Shown here piece after piece: positions 25,301 to 38,785 of a stretch of DNA of 64,000 nt. Every line of letters begins with the position of its first letter. The stretch's first letter is position 1. The notes below the pieces were generated by a model that did not search any database, was not told the DNA's origin, and worked only from the letters and a program-made list of their open reading frames with translations. A program made the position numbers and the translations under genes. Source of the stretch: Toxotes chatareus (taxonomy: Eukaryota > Chordata > Actinopteri > Toxotidae); contig CM028897.1 of the NCBI GenBank assembly GCA_016801885.1, positions 16,058,501 to 16,122,500 on the forward strand, written 5' to 3'.

Positions 25301-28300
25301 TTCAATATTTTACAGTGGACTGCAACAACACTATTGTCTTAAGGACAGAAATAGTACTTAAATTGTATGTAAAGAACTGTGTGATATGAGGTAACAATGA
25401 TTTAACACTGGCATCAGCTTTCCTTTACCAGATACTGTGTCTTCTATATTGATATATAGGCCATGCCTCTGGTGCTGCAGCCAGTAAACAAGTAGAGATC
25501 ATCCCTTTCTTTTCTCCCCATTTGTGTGATATTTAATGACGGATGAATGAAAGGAAGCCTCACCCAGAGCCTCGTCGTTGTCCTCTGTATCACTTGCCAG
25601 TCTGAACAGTGTAGGTCTCATTTTCTCACAGCGCTGGTACAGGTCCTGACCACACAGCACATACGCCAAATTAAATGCTTGAAGTTCAGGTTTCTGATTT
25701 ACAGCTCAGGCTCACCTTCTTATTTAAAAAAAAAAAGCGTCCGTGTTTCAGATCACCTGTATGAGTTCAGCGTTGCTCTGGTTGCTAGAAGTGCTGTCAT
25801 AGTCCTGCAGAAGCTGAGTCAGCAGAGTGACGCTCTCCTTCACCTCCTGAATGGCGTTCACACGCTTTGACACTTTCTCTGCTCGCCTCTGATCCTAAGA
25901 CAGGCAAGAGACAAGTTCACAAATGGCATACGTAGCAGGGTGTGACACGTCAACAACACGTGCACTTGTATGACAAGTATGTACGAGCCAAGCAGCAGAA
26001 ACGCACAGCAGAAGCATAAAAACACAGCCGAACGCATGAATGCAGAAGTACAGCAAGGTCAGACAGAGGCCATTAGAAAAGTCCAGGGATACGAGCAAAG
26101 AGCAGCTCCTATTACCCCTTAAATCAGGACAAATTTACTCTGAACTGCTGCTGAATCACTCTGCCAGTGACACACAAAACCCCTCAGGACAGCCAACCCA
26201 TTTCCTCATTCAGTTAATGTTCCTGCCATGAGTGCAGCGCTCTGATATTTTACTCCTTTTCTTAAAATCACACACACAAGAAGCAGCACGGGGAAGTGGT
26301 GGTGTAGTTAATATATAACTGAAAAGTGCAATTTATAAAAGGAAGAGGAAAGAGGTTTACCTCTTGGACCATTTCCTTGATGAGTTTGTTGGCGGCTTTC
26401 AAGTCCTCAGGGTGCGAGCTATTCAACAGGCGAGACAGCATCTGACAAAGCAGACAGCCATAGTTCACATGGTGAAATATGAGAGAACAGTCTTTATACG
26501 AAAATATTTTTTTAAGCTTACTTTTGACTTCTCCTCATCCTCAAAAATGGCATTCTTGGGTCTGGGTGGAGGAAGGTTCAGTAGTTTGTCAGGTGGTAGC
26601 TCTGGATCTTGTTTAATGATACCTGATTTACAAACACAATATGAACAAGACATAGTTAAATGTGATCAATGATTGTGATCATCACAGCTTTGGAAGTTGC
26701 AATAGCCATTCATTTAAAATCAGACAGCCTCTCACCTTGTTTTTTCAGCATCTGATAGGCATCTGAGATCTTGGCCTCATCGGGTAACCCCAGCGTCCAG
26801 CTATAGATCAGCTCCAAAACCTTCTTTTTAACTGGCTCTGGTGACCGTGAGCCCAGGTACTGAGTGGGGGATAGAGGACAACAACAGTGATTTACACACA
26901 CACACACACACACACAGAGGCATGTAAAAAACAAACAAACAACAAAAATTACAAACTATCTAAAAAATATAGAAGCATGCAGAGAGACAATTGGACACTC
27001 TTACCTTTGGAGAGACTACTTTGATGAGTTCATTAAGAAAACGGAATTTGCCCACTTCACTGTGAAATCTCTTCCCACAGTTTTTCATACACGTCTCCAG
27101 AACCTTGTGATGAAAACACAATGCAGAAACGTAGACAAACAATCAAGGTAAGTTTACATTTAGCAGTACACATAGTGTCCTACATAGTACTGATTTAAGG
27201 TTTAATGAATTTAATAAATATAATTTTTTGGGACCCCATAGAAAGTTCTTGGATAAGATCTGCCAACTGTTTTATTGCACTAAAATATCTTTGAATCTAA
27301 CTATTTTTCAGGTACAGTCTGTAGAATCTTAGCAGCATACAAAGATCTGAACTCACCAGCAGGGCTTGCATGGCTTCCCACTCCTGTGGTGACTGGATCT
27401 TGTGGGCTAGGAGCCTGGTGGCCAACTGAGGTCTGTAACATAAGTTAGAAACAATTCTGAATGTCTAGAGCACTGCATACAGCAGTGGATGGAAAGTATG
27501 CTGCAATAGTACTGAGCAAGATATCCATATTAATAATTTGCTTTTTTAAAATCACTGTAATCACACTGTGATTAATTTCCCCAAACTAATGACTTGACAT
27601 GTTATTTTCCACACAACAAATTAACTTGCAGCCTTTGTGGTGTTTTTTTTTTTTAGCTCTATATATGTCTTCAGTTGTAACATGTAAGCAGTGAACTGAA
27701 TACACGTGTTAATCTACACTCACAGTTCAGTTTTGTTAGAAATTTGAATATTTTCATTAGTTACAAACTCAGAGGGGAAAACAGCCAATATCAGACTTAA
27801 ATTTGAATCAGCAACAATCAGGCCATAATTAAGCAACGAAGCAGAAACTATGTCCCGGCCCTGGGGCCTCATCTTACCCTTCCAAATCATTGTTGAGCTG
27901 GTCACAGAAGGCATGGATACTGCTCCAGTCTGTGTCTCTGTTGAGTGGGTTTGTGGCTCTGTCTGAAATGTTAGTGAATGGGATGTCACACAACTAAAAC
28001 AAAACGAGTACAGTCTATTTATAGGCAAAATATTAGAAACACAACAAAAGCACAAACTACAGCCTCCAAAATGACCAAGTATGCAGCAGTTTCAAGAAGT
28101 TTTTCGGTTTATGACCAGTTTAGGTAGGAATAACTACAATATAATACACTAGCATCTGAGTACATTTTGCAATTCTCTCTTTTAGATTAAAAATGAATGA
28201 TAGCTTCAATATTCATATCCAAAGTATTTATTTATTATACATAGCAATGTTGAGTCAAAAATGTCTCGATTTTTTAACTCACAAAACTTGAACTAACCAC

Positions 28301-28856
28301 GCAAGAAAGTCAATGGAGGCATACAGGCTTCCCGAGAGACTGCATGATTTAAAATTCATTAATTCTGTGCCACATAACCCCAGCATGATCACCGTGCACA
28401 GGAACACACAGGACAGGTGCTAACGTTAGCTAGCTTGTATCGGTAGTCGCACTGTGTCACTGTCTTCGTCTCGAACTTTCTTACGAGGCCATAGCTTTGC
28501 ATAATTATGATCTACCCGCTGCGATTAAATAACGGGATCCCCATGATCTTGTCGCCCACTGCCTGCTTGAGCTATCGAGCCGTAAAACTACAGCTGCGCC
28601 TGGCTGTGCTGTGTCTTGACAGCTGCCAAGCACAGCAGCTCCGGAGCTAGGTTAGCATCCTGGATGTGACGGCAGGATCCAAGTCCCCTCTACTGGGACA
28701 CGCGCTGCAGTGGTGAGCTGTCATTTCATTAAAAACAACTCACGAATAATAATTTATGAGTGTCTGAGTCTCCAGGCAAAACTGGCTCGGTAAAATAAGT
28801 TTAAAATACTCACTAATACGAGACTCCAAACTCTCCGCATCGGGCGGCGCAGCCAT
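22326..28856 (-). CDS. gga1: GGA1, Golgi/endosomal clathrin adaptor (VHS-GAT-hinge-GAE)
   Basis: Minus-strand exons in transcript order are 28856-28814, 27962-27878, 27432-27357, 27103-27005, 26859-26736, 26622-26522, 26441-26361, 25894-25757, 25645-25564, 25136-25023, 24842-24687, 24597-24524, 24363-24176, 23869-23640, 23504-23335, 23143-23033 and 22436-22326. They sum to 1983 nt, 660 residues (human 639). The VHS domain fills residues about 1-150 (ETCMKNCGKRFHSEVGKF; GLPDEAKISDAYQMLKKQG) and binds acidic-dileucine sorting signals. The GAT domain follows (PPPRPKNAIFEDEEKSK; LLNSSHPEDLKAANKLIKE) and binds ARF-GTP and ubiquitin. The hinge keeps the autoinhibitory-type motif SLLDDELM at 357-364, a WDSF motif, and a clathrin-box-like DELDLLGKTLLQQSLPP. 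The GAE ear runs from about residue 533 to the end (TELPAFNPILPP; final PSPETWGNL). Hinge wording fits GGA1 better than GGA2 or GGA3, and the neighbourhood agrees. Confidence 0.95.
26894..26916. repeat. (CA)n microsatellite
   Basis: About eleven CA units in a gga1 intron, just outside the acceptor of the exon beginning at 26859. Confidence 0.95.
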
Positions 28857-30380
28857 CACTGCGAGATTTATGTGGTCCGTCGGTCTCGCGAGGGACGCAG
28901 GGGCACGTAGAGGCAGAGGAGACGCAGAAGTCGAGTGGATAGAAAGGACATTCAAAAATAAAAAGAAAATGGGTTTAAAATATAGCTCTATAATACCGCA
29001 ATTCTGCCTTATTTGTATACCTCAAGTGTTATTGAAATATATACGTTAATTAAAGTTAACAACTCTTCCTGAGGTGATGAATGATCACGACAACAACGAT
29101 TACATCCTCTAAATGAACGTCTTCTTTACCACAGTCGCCATAATATTCGTTCTTATTATTTTGTGAGTTTCATATGTCAAATCAACATCAACAACAGCAG
29201 TGAAAACATCATCAAATACTACATTTTAGCCACAAATGAGATTATAAAATGTAAGTTTTAACGGAAATGAGCATTCTAGCTCATAAATTTCTATTATCAG
29301 AGAGCTGCGTGAAGCGAGAAAAACAGAACCGTACCGGAAGTAAAATTCTTTCCAGATTAAAGTAGGTCATTTGGTCGATGTAGTCACCGACATAAATTAA
29401 TAAATTATAGGCAAAGTACATTTACTTTAGTTTTAGCCGCAAACATGTCCATTTTTTTCTCGACTCGAAATATTGATGCTATATTTTGCTATAGTGGTTT
29501 ATTCTACTTGCTTCACCGGAAGGGCTTTTTTAAAAAGCTTTAACGATGACTAACAATTTTTTCCTGAAATGACTAATGTATATGTTGTCCAACCAGTGCA
29601 AAATAGCGTTGTAGCCCAAAAAAAAAAAAAAAATATGCTCACAAAACAAAATAATAAATAAATAAAATGAATACATAAATGCATTTCTTTTTACATCAAG
29701 AAGTGATCTGTTCCCTGGCCAAAAAGGGGGACTGGGAATAAGGTTTTTATTAAGCTGTAATGCGTTTACGTTTTGATCATATGTTTATCTGTTATGCAGT
29801 GAAGACAAAAAGTCAGTCAAATCTGCTTGTAACCAGAAACCTCCCTTTCCTAATTATAGAGAAGCAGCAGCTCTGTGTCTCCCTCCAGCGGCAGCTATTG
29901 TGCATCTCAGCGAGTGTGGACCACAACAAGGAGCACTGCTGCACGTAACGGGATTTGATTGAAATTTGCAGCCCCTCTAACAAGTAAACCTGAAGTCCTG
30001 GAAGCGCTGCAGATGTTTGGACGACACTTCAGCACATTCAGAAGCTCGCTGTGTGGCGGAAAGTGACCTTGAGTCGCCGTGACTGAGGGGGACCGCTTGA
30101 GACTTCAGTTGTGACTGGAAACACTGAAGTAATGTAAAGTCGCATAATGTGCGGATACCTTTGATTTTATCTGACAGAGAAACATTAACAGTGGAAACAG
30201 AGCAACTTCCTTCCGGCTGCTTCACCAACTCGATGCACAGGTTTTAGCCGCAGGTTTTCTGCAACCAAAACTATAGTTGCAAGGGAAGTTGACGCTCGTT
30301 TTCCTGTTTTTCTTTTTCTTTCTTTTCTTTTTCCGTTTGATCTCCTCTAAGTTAGATAGTGTTATGTCCACCCAGCGCTC
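28857..30380. promoter_or_regulatory. Shared gga1/micall1 divergent promoter region
   Basis: The two genes start head to head with about 1.5 kb between their start codons. The gga1 side has a short 5'UTR (to roughly 28930). ETS-like CCGGAAG sites occur near 29334 and 29516. The region 29870-30380 is likely the micall1 5'UTR. An A-run lies at 29619-29632. No coding gene is seen. Whether one element drives both genes is inference. Confidence 0.5.
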
Positions 30381-33300
30381 ATGTCTGATCTCACACAAGA
30401 TATGGTATCACCGAGGGCTTTGCGAGAGTGGTGCCGCGTCTCATGCGCTAATTACCCCAATGTGGAAATAAAGAACATGTCAACCTCGTTCAGAGATGGA
30501 CTGGCATTTTGTGCCATCATCCACAAACACCGACCTGACTTGATGTAAGTAGGCCAGTAGCCTCACAGAGCTGCCACATCATTTCAGTATTTTCTTATTA
30601 GCCTAATCTGCAGGTATGTTGCATGGTTTGTTGTAAACACTTTATTTATTTATTTATTTTGGTGTGTGGGGGGGATCCTGTCCTGAGATTCAGTTGTCTT
30701 CTTGACTGTGACTGCTCCAGTCTGACTAACGTGCTGTCTAATCTGGAGCAGAGCAGGACCTGTACAGTCTGTCCCCTAATCTGTACTCCTTTACTTAATC
30801 TCTCTCTCTCTGTCTCTGTCTGTCCCTCCTCAGCCTTTTCTCATTAAATGGGATTAGTTGGTTGGTTTTTACCTTTTACAAACAACGGTTGAACTGGCAT
30901 CATCTCATCTGATCTTGAACTGCATTGTGCTTCCTGTCTGTGGAGTCTCTGGTTAACCATCATTCATCAAGAAGCAACTGTTCGTCCTGTTTGTCTGTCT
31001 GTTTGCGATTTTGTCTTTTCATCACTTTTTAATCGGTCTCTCCATTTTCCTCACCTGGCTCCAGAGATTTTAGCTCCCTCTCCAAAGAGAATGTTTATCA
31101 AAATAACAAACTGGTGAGTGGTTTCCACCTTTGTCACAATGCGTGCATGTCTCTTTCAACTCTGTGTTTGATATTTATCTATGGTTACTAACAGAAAAGA
31201 CTACAAAGTATTTTTAGAGACCTTGATTCTCTGCTTTTGTTTCCTGAACTGTAGGCGTTTGAGGTTGCAGAAGCAAAGCTGGGCATCCCTGCATTGCTGG
31301 ACCCAAAGGAAATGGTTTTCACCAAGGTGCCTGATTGTTTGAGCGTCATCACCTACCTCTCACAGTACTATCACTTCTTCAGCAGGAGGTCTTATGGTGT
31401 GTGTGGTGTTTTATATCCCTTTATCAGATGCTTGTTTTTATAATCACTTGCAGCCAAGTCGCCAATCAGAGGTTTATTGTCTGCCTCAAAGCCACTTTAT
31501 TAAGGCACATGATTGACGCATTTAAGATCACAGACAGATTCCAACAACATTATATCTGTGATGTTCTGAGCTCTTTACATACACACCGCTCCTCCAGTCT
31601 CTCCAGCTGCATGTCTTTTCTTGACTTTGCAACAGGTCCGGCCAGTTTGAGGTCACCGCACATCACTGTCTTAAACAATCTCACAAAGAGTAAAACACCC
31701 GATGCTCTGAAACCGCTGAAGGTAATCGCTCTTCCTTTTAATGCACATATACTCCCAGTGTAAACACGCAGGCCTGTTTTTGTATTGCTCATTGTCATCT
31801 CAGCTGTTGGCTTAACAGTCTAAGCTTCCAGTTTCTCTTCTCTTTTCAGAGCTCGACTCATCTGGAAACTGGTAAAAATCATTTGTCCAACACAAGACCA
31901 CGAACAGTGTGTTCTTTGTGTTTCAAGCCTGTCCACCTCATACAGAGACATGTGATTGACGGAAAGATCTACCATCGCAGCTGTTTCAGGTAACAGCACA
32001 GCTCACAAGGTAACGGCAGCTTATTTCTCTGCTTCTGCTAGTGTTTGGATCCAGATACTTCCAGACTGTCTAGACCTGTTCCAGACGGACTGCAGTGCAC
32101 ACATGAGAATGCGTCTCTAATGCATTTCAAGTGACCACTTGTGACCATGTTTGGTTATTCCTGAGGGAATCTTTCTGTGCTCAGCCACACAGCGAGAGAA
32201 AATACAGTTTTTTGTTTGGTATTAATTTCTTTAGGTTATTTGTTTAAATTTTTTTGTGAGTTATTCAGACATCAGTGCAGGTCCCTTATGGGATTACCTC
32301 TGGCATTTTTTCCTGTGTTAAAGATGCTTTCACAGCAACACATTTGTTTCTGTTTTTCAGGTGCAAAGTATGCCACAGCACACTTTTACCAGAGTCTTAC
32401 ACACAAGGAAGCGATGCTGGTTCCTTGATCTGCAGTCACCATGTAGCAGACAGTAAAAGTACTCGTGTTGACCTCAGTCACCAAATTGGATCAACTGAGA
32501 ATCATCACAAATGTCAGTTTCAGGCAGGTTATTTTTCTTTTGGCGGACTTAGTATCACCAGTGTCCCTCATTACACTAAGAAAACAGAGTCACAGGACAG
32601 ACTGGTTTGTAAAACACCAGACATGGACGGGAAAGAAAGGCAGGAGAGTAGCAGAGAGGTGAAAGGCAGAGAAAACAGAGACTCGACTGTCGGACCGAAG
32701 AGCACAGTAAAGAATCCAGCACCTCTACCCAGTGCTACAGACAGGACAGCCGAACAGCCCCCTGAGCTCCCGTCGCCGTGTCTACAAGTGACAGAGGGAA
32801 GTGGTCAGCCCGTTCCAGCACCCAGGCGAATGTTAGATTCGTCTGCCATCCCTGTTCCTGCTCCCAGGACCAAAACTTCCCAGACAACAAACAGCTCCAC
32901 TGCTGCAGGTGAACAGGCACTATGGTATTTAACTGTTTTTGTTTCCGGTACTGTCTGTATGTATGTGGTAAGCTCATGTTCATCTCTTCTCTTTCACGAA
33001 AGAGTGAAAAAAGTTAGTAAAGCCATTTTTGTTTTTCTCTCTTTCTCTGCACAGGCAGTAAATCTCCACTCAGTTCATCTCACATGTAAGTGCACAGAGA
33101 GAGTCTGTTTGATGCTTTCCTTTGGCACAAACACCCAGCTCTCTTCTGTTTTTCACTTATATCATTGTTTTCACTTATATCACTATATTAGCAATATTGA
33201 ATATAAGACATCTCTTTTTGTACTTAACTTTTTAATATATATGCAAATTGAGAAAAAGTTTAAAAATAAATCTAAATACAACAAACAGCATATTACACAT

Positions 33301-36148
33301 CAAATTAAAGGAGCTTTAGAAAATAGTGTGATATACCATATTAATGATAATAGGAGATGATGAATGATTGCCTCAGAAGCCCTTCCTCACTTTTGGAGTC
33401 ACCTTTAAAAACCACCACTTGTCTTTCCCCTTTCAGCACCAGCCCAACCACTGGTAGCCCTAGAGTGAAAACCAACCATCCGTGGATGGGCATCATCCAT
33501 CCCGGACCGTGGACACAGCTGCCTCCCGCTCCAGCACCATTACCCACTCCTCGATCCAAATCTGTCTCTAACCTGCAGGGTCCCTGGTACAGACCCAAAG
33601 TGCCCCCTCCCAATCCATTTGGAGAGGACGTGGATGAGGACACTCAGGAGGAAGCTGTAAAACCTGAGTCTTCAGACCCTTCTCAGTCCTTCGTGGACTC
33701 TGGTCATCCAGAGAATGGTGGAAGTCTGACAAACACAGGCATCGCCATTTGTTCAGGTGATGCTGAAAATACTGCCAGTAAGTCTGATGACAATAACCTA
33801 AACCTACTGGATAAACCCATTCAGCCAGAGACTTCAGATTTCAAAGAGGCTGGTGGAGCTGCAACACCTGACCCAGCAGAGGAAGTGGAGGCTTTCAGTG
33901 AACTAGCTGGAAACGCAAGTCAAAACCGTTCACCAGTTTTGGATGAAAATGGAGAAGCAGCAGCAGGGTCACATGTTGGTTCAGGTGACACACAGAGTCA
34001 CTGCTTCCCCAGGAGTCTCTCTGTCCCAGTCATCACACCTCTCCACTCTCACACAGAGGCAAATGAATCTGTCACTTCATGCCAGAGTAAGGTATGACCA
34101 GAGTTCCAGGCTAGTGAGTAATAACCAGATCTAATATGAGCATGTTCTTGTGGTCTGTGAACTGCAGTCACAGACATCACAAGCTTAAAAACATCTACAA
34201 TTTCCAGTTTTCTTTCTGTTTTTTTTTAGCCGGCCTGCAAAGAGAATCCTTTTGATCGAAAACCTCCAATGCCCAAATCAAAGACCTTCCAGGTCACCCC
34301 ATCTACACGGGCCCCTGCCCCTGGACATGGATTCCCACTCATCAAGAGAAAGGTACAGCAGCTGGCTTAATGCCTCAAAAGGCAGCTAACAATAATTATA
34401 ACTCAATAAATGTTTATACTAATGATTGTTTTTATTGCTCTGAATACATATCAACACATTTCTGCCCAAAAAGAAAAAATCTGAATGACTTTTAGGTTTA
34501 CCTCCATCACCTTCACCTTTAAGATAAGAGATGCATTATTCAGTTAATAAGTTTTGTCCACACTGATTATTACAGTTAAAATAATCACACGTGTTGTAAG
34601 TTCACAGACGGTGTTGCAGAAGTTGTGCACAGTGATTTCAGAATGATAAATTCCTGAGTTTTAATCTTGTATGTTGCTGACAGGTGCAGACAGACCAGCA
34701 ATTTTCTGTAGAAGACCTGCAGACAGAGATGGGAGAACTGGATAAACATCTGGAGGCACTGGAACAAAGAGGACTGGAACTGGAAAGGAATCTGAGAGAC
34801 TGTAAGAATGGTAAGCCAGATTATTTACTGGCACAGAATCATTCTTATTGTGATGCAGTGTGCATAAATACTAAAATTGTATTAGGGATGTTTATGTTTC
34901 TGCTTTCATGGTCCATCTTTTTTATTTCAGCTCAAGAGGAGGAACGAATGCTAATGGACTGGTTCTCTCTTATCCATGAGAGACATGTTCTGTTGCGCAG
35001 AGATACAGAGCTGGTTTATTTGTAAGTTAACCAGACGGGGGTTTATTCCTGAAAGAGTTTACCTGAGCATTACAAAGGGAAGTTTAATGATTTTTATGTT
35101 TTGTGCCTTTTCCCCAGGATGAAGCAGCAGAAGTTAGAGGAGAGGCAGGCCGATGTGGAATATGAGCTCCGATGTCTCCTTAATAAACCTGGTCTGTATA
35201 ATATTATTTAAATATTTATCTAAATAACCAGAGTTATCACTGCAGGAGAACTCTGTAAAGCTTGAAGGATCTATCCATGAACAAGGGACATATATAATCA
35301 TATCATTAATAGCTTCAACATTTCAAATTTGACCCCTGATTTTACTAATGTTAAAGGGCTTTACACACATGATAAATATAACATGGTGATGGAAACTAAC
35401 AAGGTGTAGCAGACAAAAAAAAAGCGAAGCAAAGAAGCAATTGTGCAGCTTCTTTTTGTATAAGGAGAAATCTGAAACCTGACTGCGTATGGTCTCGTGA
35501 ATGTGATGCAGTGCAAAGGAGTGCTCTGTTTTCGTTAAATGTTACACTCTGTCGTCTGTACGTTCAGAGAGCGACTGGAGTCAGGAGGATCAAGGTCGAG
35601 AGCAGCAGCTGATGGAAGAGCTTGTCACCATCATTGAACAGAGGAACCAGATCATCAGCAGCTTGGATGAAGATAGACAGAGGTGCAAAAGAAAAAATAA
35701 GAAAAACATGGTACCTTCACATTCATAGGTTTTTATATTGTAATGCTGAAATTGAACTTTGTTTTTCTAATCAGGGAAAGAGAGGAAGATGGACTTTGGG
35801 AAGCTTCAATAAAGGACAAAGGTGAGAAAATGTCCCCCTTCTTCATGTTGTGAGTCTGAATTCTGTTCATGTCTTAATGCCTCTCCTCTCTTCTTATGAA
35901 GAAGGCAGAGCAAATTGTGCCTTGGATTCTCTGAAACACATTAATGCTCTACACTCATGCTGGACTAATAAAACGTTTCAAAATCATGATCCATGTTCTG
36001 CTGCACTTAATTCTGCTGTTTCTCCTCAGAGTTCCAGAAAGAGGGACTAAAAGAGCTAAAGAAGTCAAAAGGAAAGTTCAAGCCCGCTAAATTTTTTAAG
36101 ATGCTGAGCCATAAAGCAGAGAGAACCAAAGACTCTAAAAAGAGCTGA
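30381..36148 (+). CDS. micall1: MICALL1, CH-LIM-bMERB scaffold of recycling endosomes
   Basis: Exons are 30381-30544, 31065-31113, 31255-31396, 31636-31721, 31850-31989, 32361-32908, 33055-33085, 33437-34091, 34230-34352, 34684-34810, 34931-35021, 35118-35191, 35568-35682, 35775-35821 and 36030-36148. They total 2511 nt, 836 residues (human 863). The calponin-homology domain fills residues about 5-110 (NMSTSFRDGLAFCAIIHKHRPDL). A LIM zinc-binding domain starts at Cys168 (CSLCFKP, then HRSCFRCKVCH). Two NPF motifs at 446-448 and 611-613 fit binding to EHD proteins. The Pro-rich middle includes repeated PVPAPR-type segments. The C-terminal coiled-coil bMERB domain (about 650-800) binds Rab8-type GTPases in the family. 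MICAL-like proteins lack the FAD monooxygenase domain, and none is present. The paralogue MICALL2 is the alternative, but the polr2f-sox10 neighbourhood points to MICALL1. The donor after 35191 (GTCTGT) is weak. Confidence 0.93.
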
Positions 36149-36425
36149 CGTGCTGTTGTGACTGCAGAACTTTTGTACAGATAAAAGGCTCTTACAGACA
36201 ACAAATTCATTCATACCTTTAGTTGATGAAAGTGTTATGTCTTTTACCACAGTGTAAACAGGATGAAATATAATTTCCTCTGTGCAAATGACAGTGTTAT
36301 CTGTACATTTTCTATTCCATGATTCTTGTCCATCTACTATATGCAACCAATATTTATGTTCCTTTATATTATTTCATACTTAGATTAGCTGAAGTATGCA
36401 ATAAATATTTATTTGGGAAAGTTTC
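36149..36425 (+). other. micall1: micall1 3'UTR and poly(A) signal
   Basis: A short 3'UTR with AATAAA at 36400-36405. No other feature. Confidence 0.7.
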
Positions 36426-36789
36426 ATGTCTTGTTTATGGAGAACAATTGTATGTTTTATGATTAATCAACTTTTATGTCATCAGTTTTTTTTAGATGCT
36501 ATTTATGTACTATGCGGAACAAAGTAGTGAAAATGTGTATTTAAATTTGTTTATTTATTTATTTATTTAAATTGGTTTTTATGTGTTTATTTTAAATCGA
36601 ACCGCAAAATTAGCGGAACGAAACACACAGGTTCCTCTAAACCACCCGGAATATTTCCTAGCCCACCGAGCAACCGGAAGTTGAAAGGTTCTAACGTTCA
36701 TGTGCGCTGATGTTGACAACAAAAAGTGTCTTAGGAAAAATATAATAACAAGGAGTCACAGGGGAGATATACGATCCTCAAAATAAAAC
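36426..36789 (+). promoter_or_regulatory. polr2f: polr2f promoter and 5'UTR
   Basis: This 360-base interval separates the micall1 poly(A) site from the polr2f ATG. A TTTA-repeat tract lies at 36549-36571. ETS motifs CCGGAA near 36646 and CCGGAAG near 36674 fit a TATA-less housekeeping promoter with a start near 36.7 kb. Confidence 0.55.
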
Positions 36790-38306
36790 ATGTCCGACAA
36801 CGAAGACAAGTAAGTAACGACACACAGATTTAACAAATTATACTGAGCGGCGTTTTTACACAATACAACGTGGGCTAACTGGCTAACTGACGTTTAGCCA
36901 GTTAGCTTGCAGAACCTCCCTGTATAAAGTTTTCCTGTGGTCTTTGTCATGACTATTTTTGTCTTATTTGTAGCTTCGATGATGGAGATTTTGATGATGC
37001 TGAGGAGGATGAGGGATTAGATGACCTTGAAAACGTGGAGGATGTAAGTTCGCCGTTTAATTGATTAACAGCCGATTAGCTTGTGCGTAACGAGCCGCTA
37101 GAATCACGTTTGTTGCTGGCGTTGTCCGCCGCTGTTTTGTGATTGTGTTTTGGTCAATATTCAGTGAGTCCAAAGCGGTTTATTTTTTGCGTCTGTGAGC
37201 AGGATGACCAAGAGAATGTGCAGATCCTGCCGGCGGGAGAGGGCCAGCAGGCAAACCAGAAGAGGATCACAACACCATACATGACCAAATACGAGAGAGC
37301 CAGAGTACTGGGGACACGGGCTCTGCAGATTGCGTGAGTGTTGTCATATGTGTGAACCTCCTCTCTGTGTCATGGTTGTCATGTGGCCACAGTGTCCTGA
37401 GTTCAGACCTGGTCTCTGCACACTGTTTTACAGTCTTACCTTCTGTGTTCACTGTGTTATGGCCATATCTCATAGAAGAGGGAGGGCTGTATGTGAGCAC
37501 AGACAAGTACCAGCACCTGAGGGAAATTAATTGTCAGTGTCCTCTAACCGTTTGGCCATCAGTTCTCTTATAATCACTATTTCTCAAAAATGTCTCCTAT
37601 GTTAACTTCTTGTAAAACCACAGATAATCACCCCTAAAGTTATGACACGGTATATTGAGCTGTTGGGTCAAATTAATTGGTTTAAAACTATGGCAAAGCT
37701 TGACATAGGTAGCAACCAGGAATCAGCCAGGTTCCTGTCTGTTAGATGAACAGTTCTATCTTGACAGCGATATTTGTCTTTTGCAAAAGCTACATAAGGA
37801 TTGAATGCATAGTTTGTTTGAGTGGACTTATTGGTGCCATTAATGTAATTAGCATGAATACCCAGCCACAGCTGTATCGCAATTAGTTTGGATGTTTGGA
37901 AGCAACTTGATTAGTTATTACTCTGCCACTGGCATACTGTCTATTTTACCATACCTGTGTATCTGCTGGCTTCAAACAGGATGTGTGCTCCAGTCATGGT
38001 GGAGCTGGAGGGAGAAACAGACCCCTTACAAATAGCCATGAAAGAGCTTAAGTAAGTGACAATTTTTATTGTTTTGAATTTTCTGTTATACTTCATAAAT
38101 TTAGGTTATAGCTCCTTCTTTAGTTTCTTTTTCTCATTATTGAAAAAGCAGGACTCTGAGTTTCTGTCTGCTTCCCCAGTGTCTTACCGTGACTTTTGTT
38201 TGTCTCCTCCAACAGGAGCAGAAAGATCCCCATCATCATCCGCAGGTACCTTCCTGATGGTAGTTATGAGGATTGGGGTTGTGATGAGCTCATCATAAGT
38301 GATTAA
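36790..38306 (+). CDS. polr2f: POLR2F (RPB6), shared subunit of RNA polymerases I, II and III
   Basis: Five exons: 36790-36809, 36974-37043, 37203-37333, 37980-38051 and 38216-38306. They give 384 nt, exactly 127 residues as in human. The N-terminus is strongly acidic ([19 protein letters not shown]). The folded C-terminal part is nearly invariant in eukaryotes ([58 protein letters not shown]). RPB6 sits at the base of the clamp in all three nuclear polymerases. The first codon pair is confirmed by exon 1 ending GACAA joined to CTTCGAT (N-F-D). The gene converges on sox10, as in human. Confidence 0.97.
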
Positions 38307-38785
38307 ACAACTTATCCAGTATGTACTGACAAAACAGTACATGCGGTTTTACACCCTCAGACCAGGTCAGTCGGCTGCACAAACCCAGAGGAGTCTGTAG
38401 ACTGATGTCGTCCTGTTCCTGTTCGTACGTCCATTTGATCCCCAAAATTATCACATGACTCTCTACATGAAATGTATCAATTAGCTCAAAGAACTGTGGA
38501 AATCAGGTTGGTGTGTTACTTGAAGGTTGATACTCCTATAGTCTGACTGGTGCTACTTTTAACGCAACTTAAGCAAAATTCAGAGTTTGTACCTACTTTA
38601 CTTCCCGTTTTAAGAGCTGCATTAAAAAGAACGACCACAAGGGGGAGATATAACTTAAATCAAACATTTACATTGTTTTACTAAATGATTTGACGTAGTT
38701 ATTCCATTTGTTATTTTGAAGGAGTGAGGTGATCTGTGTAAAATATCGGTTTTATAGTTTAGAATAAACCCTTTTGTATAAATAA
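38307..38785 (+). other. polr2f: polr2f 3'UTR with poly(A) signal
   Basis: A candidate 3'UTR ends at AATAAA 38763-38768. It contains a CTCF-like core CCACAAGGGGGAG at 38635-38647. Confidence 0.55.

Noticed and set aside
32909..33360. Read-through part of the 361-residue frame 32275-33360 as micall1 coding
   Set aside because: The frame runs through a donor at 32909 into an AT-rich intron; the real exons 33055-33085 and 33437-34091 restore the family sequence.
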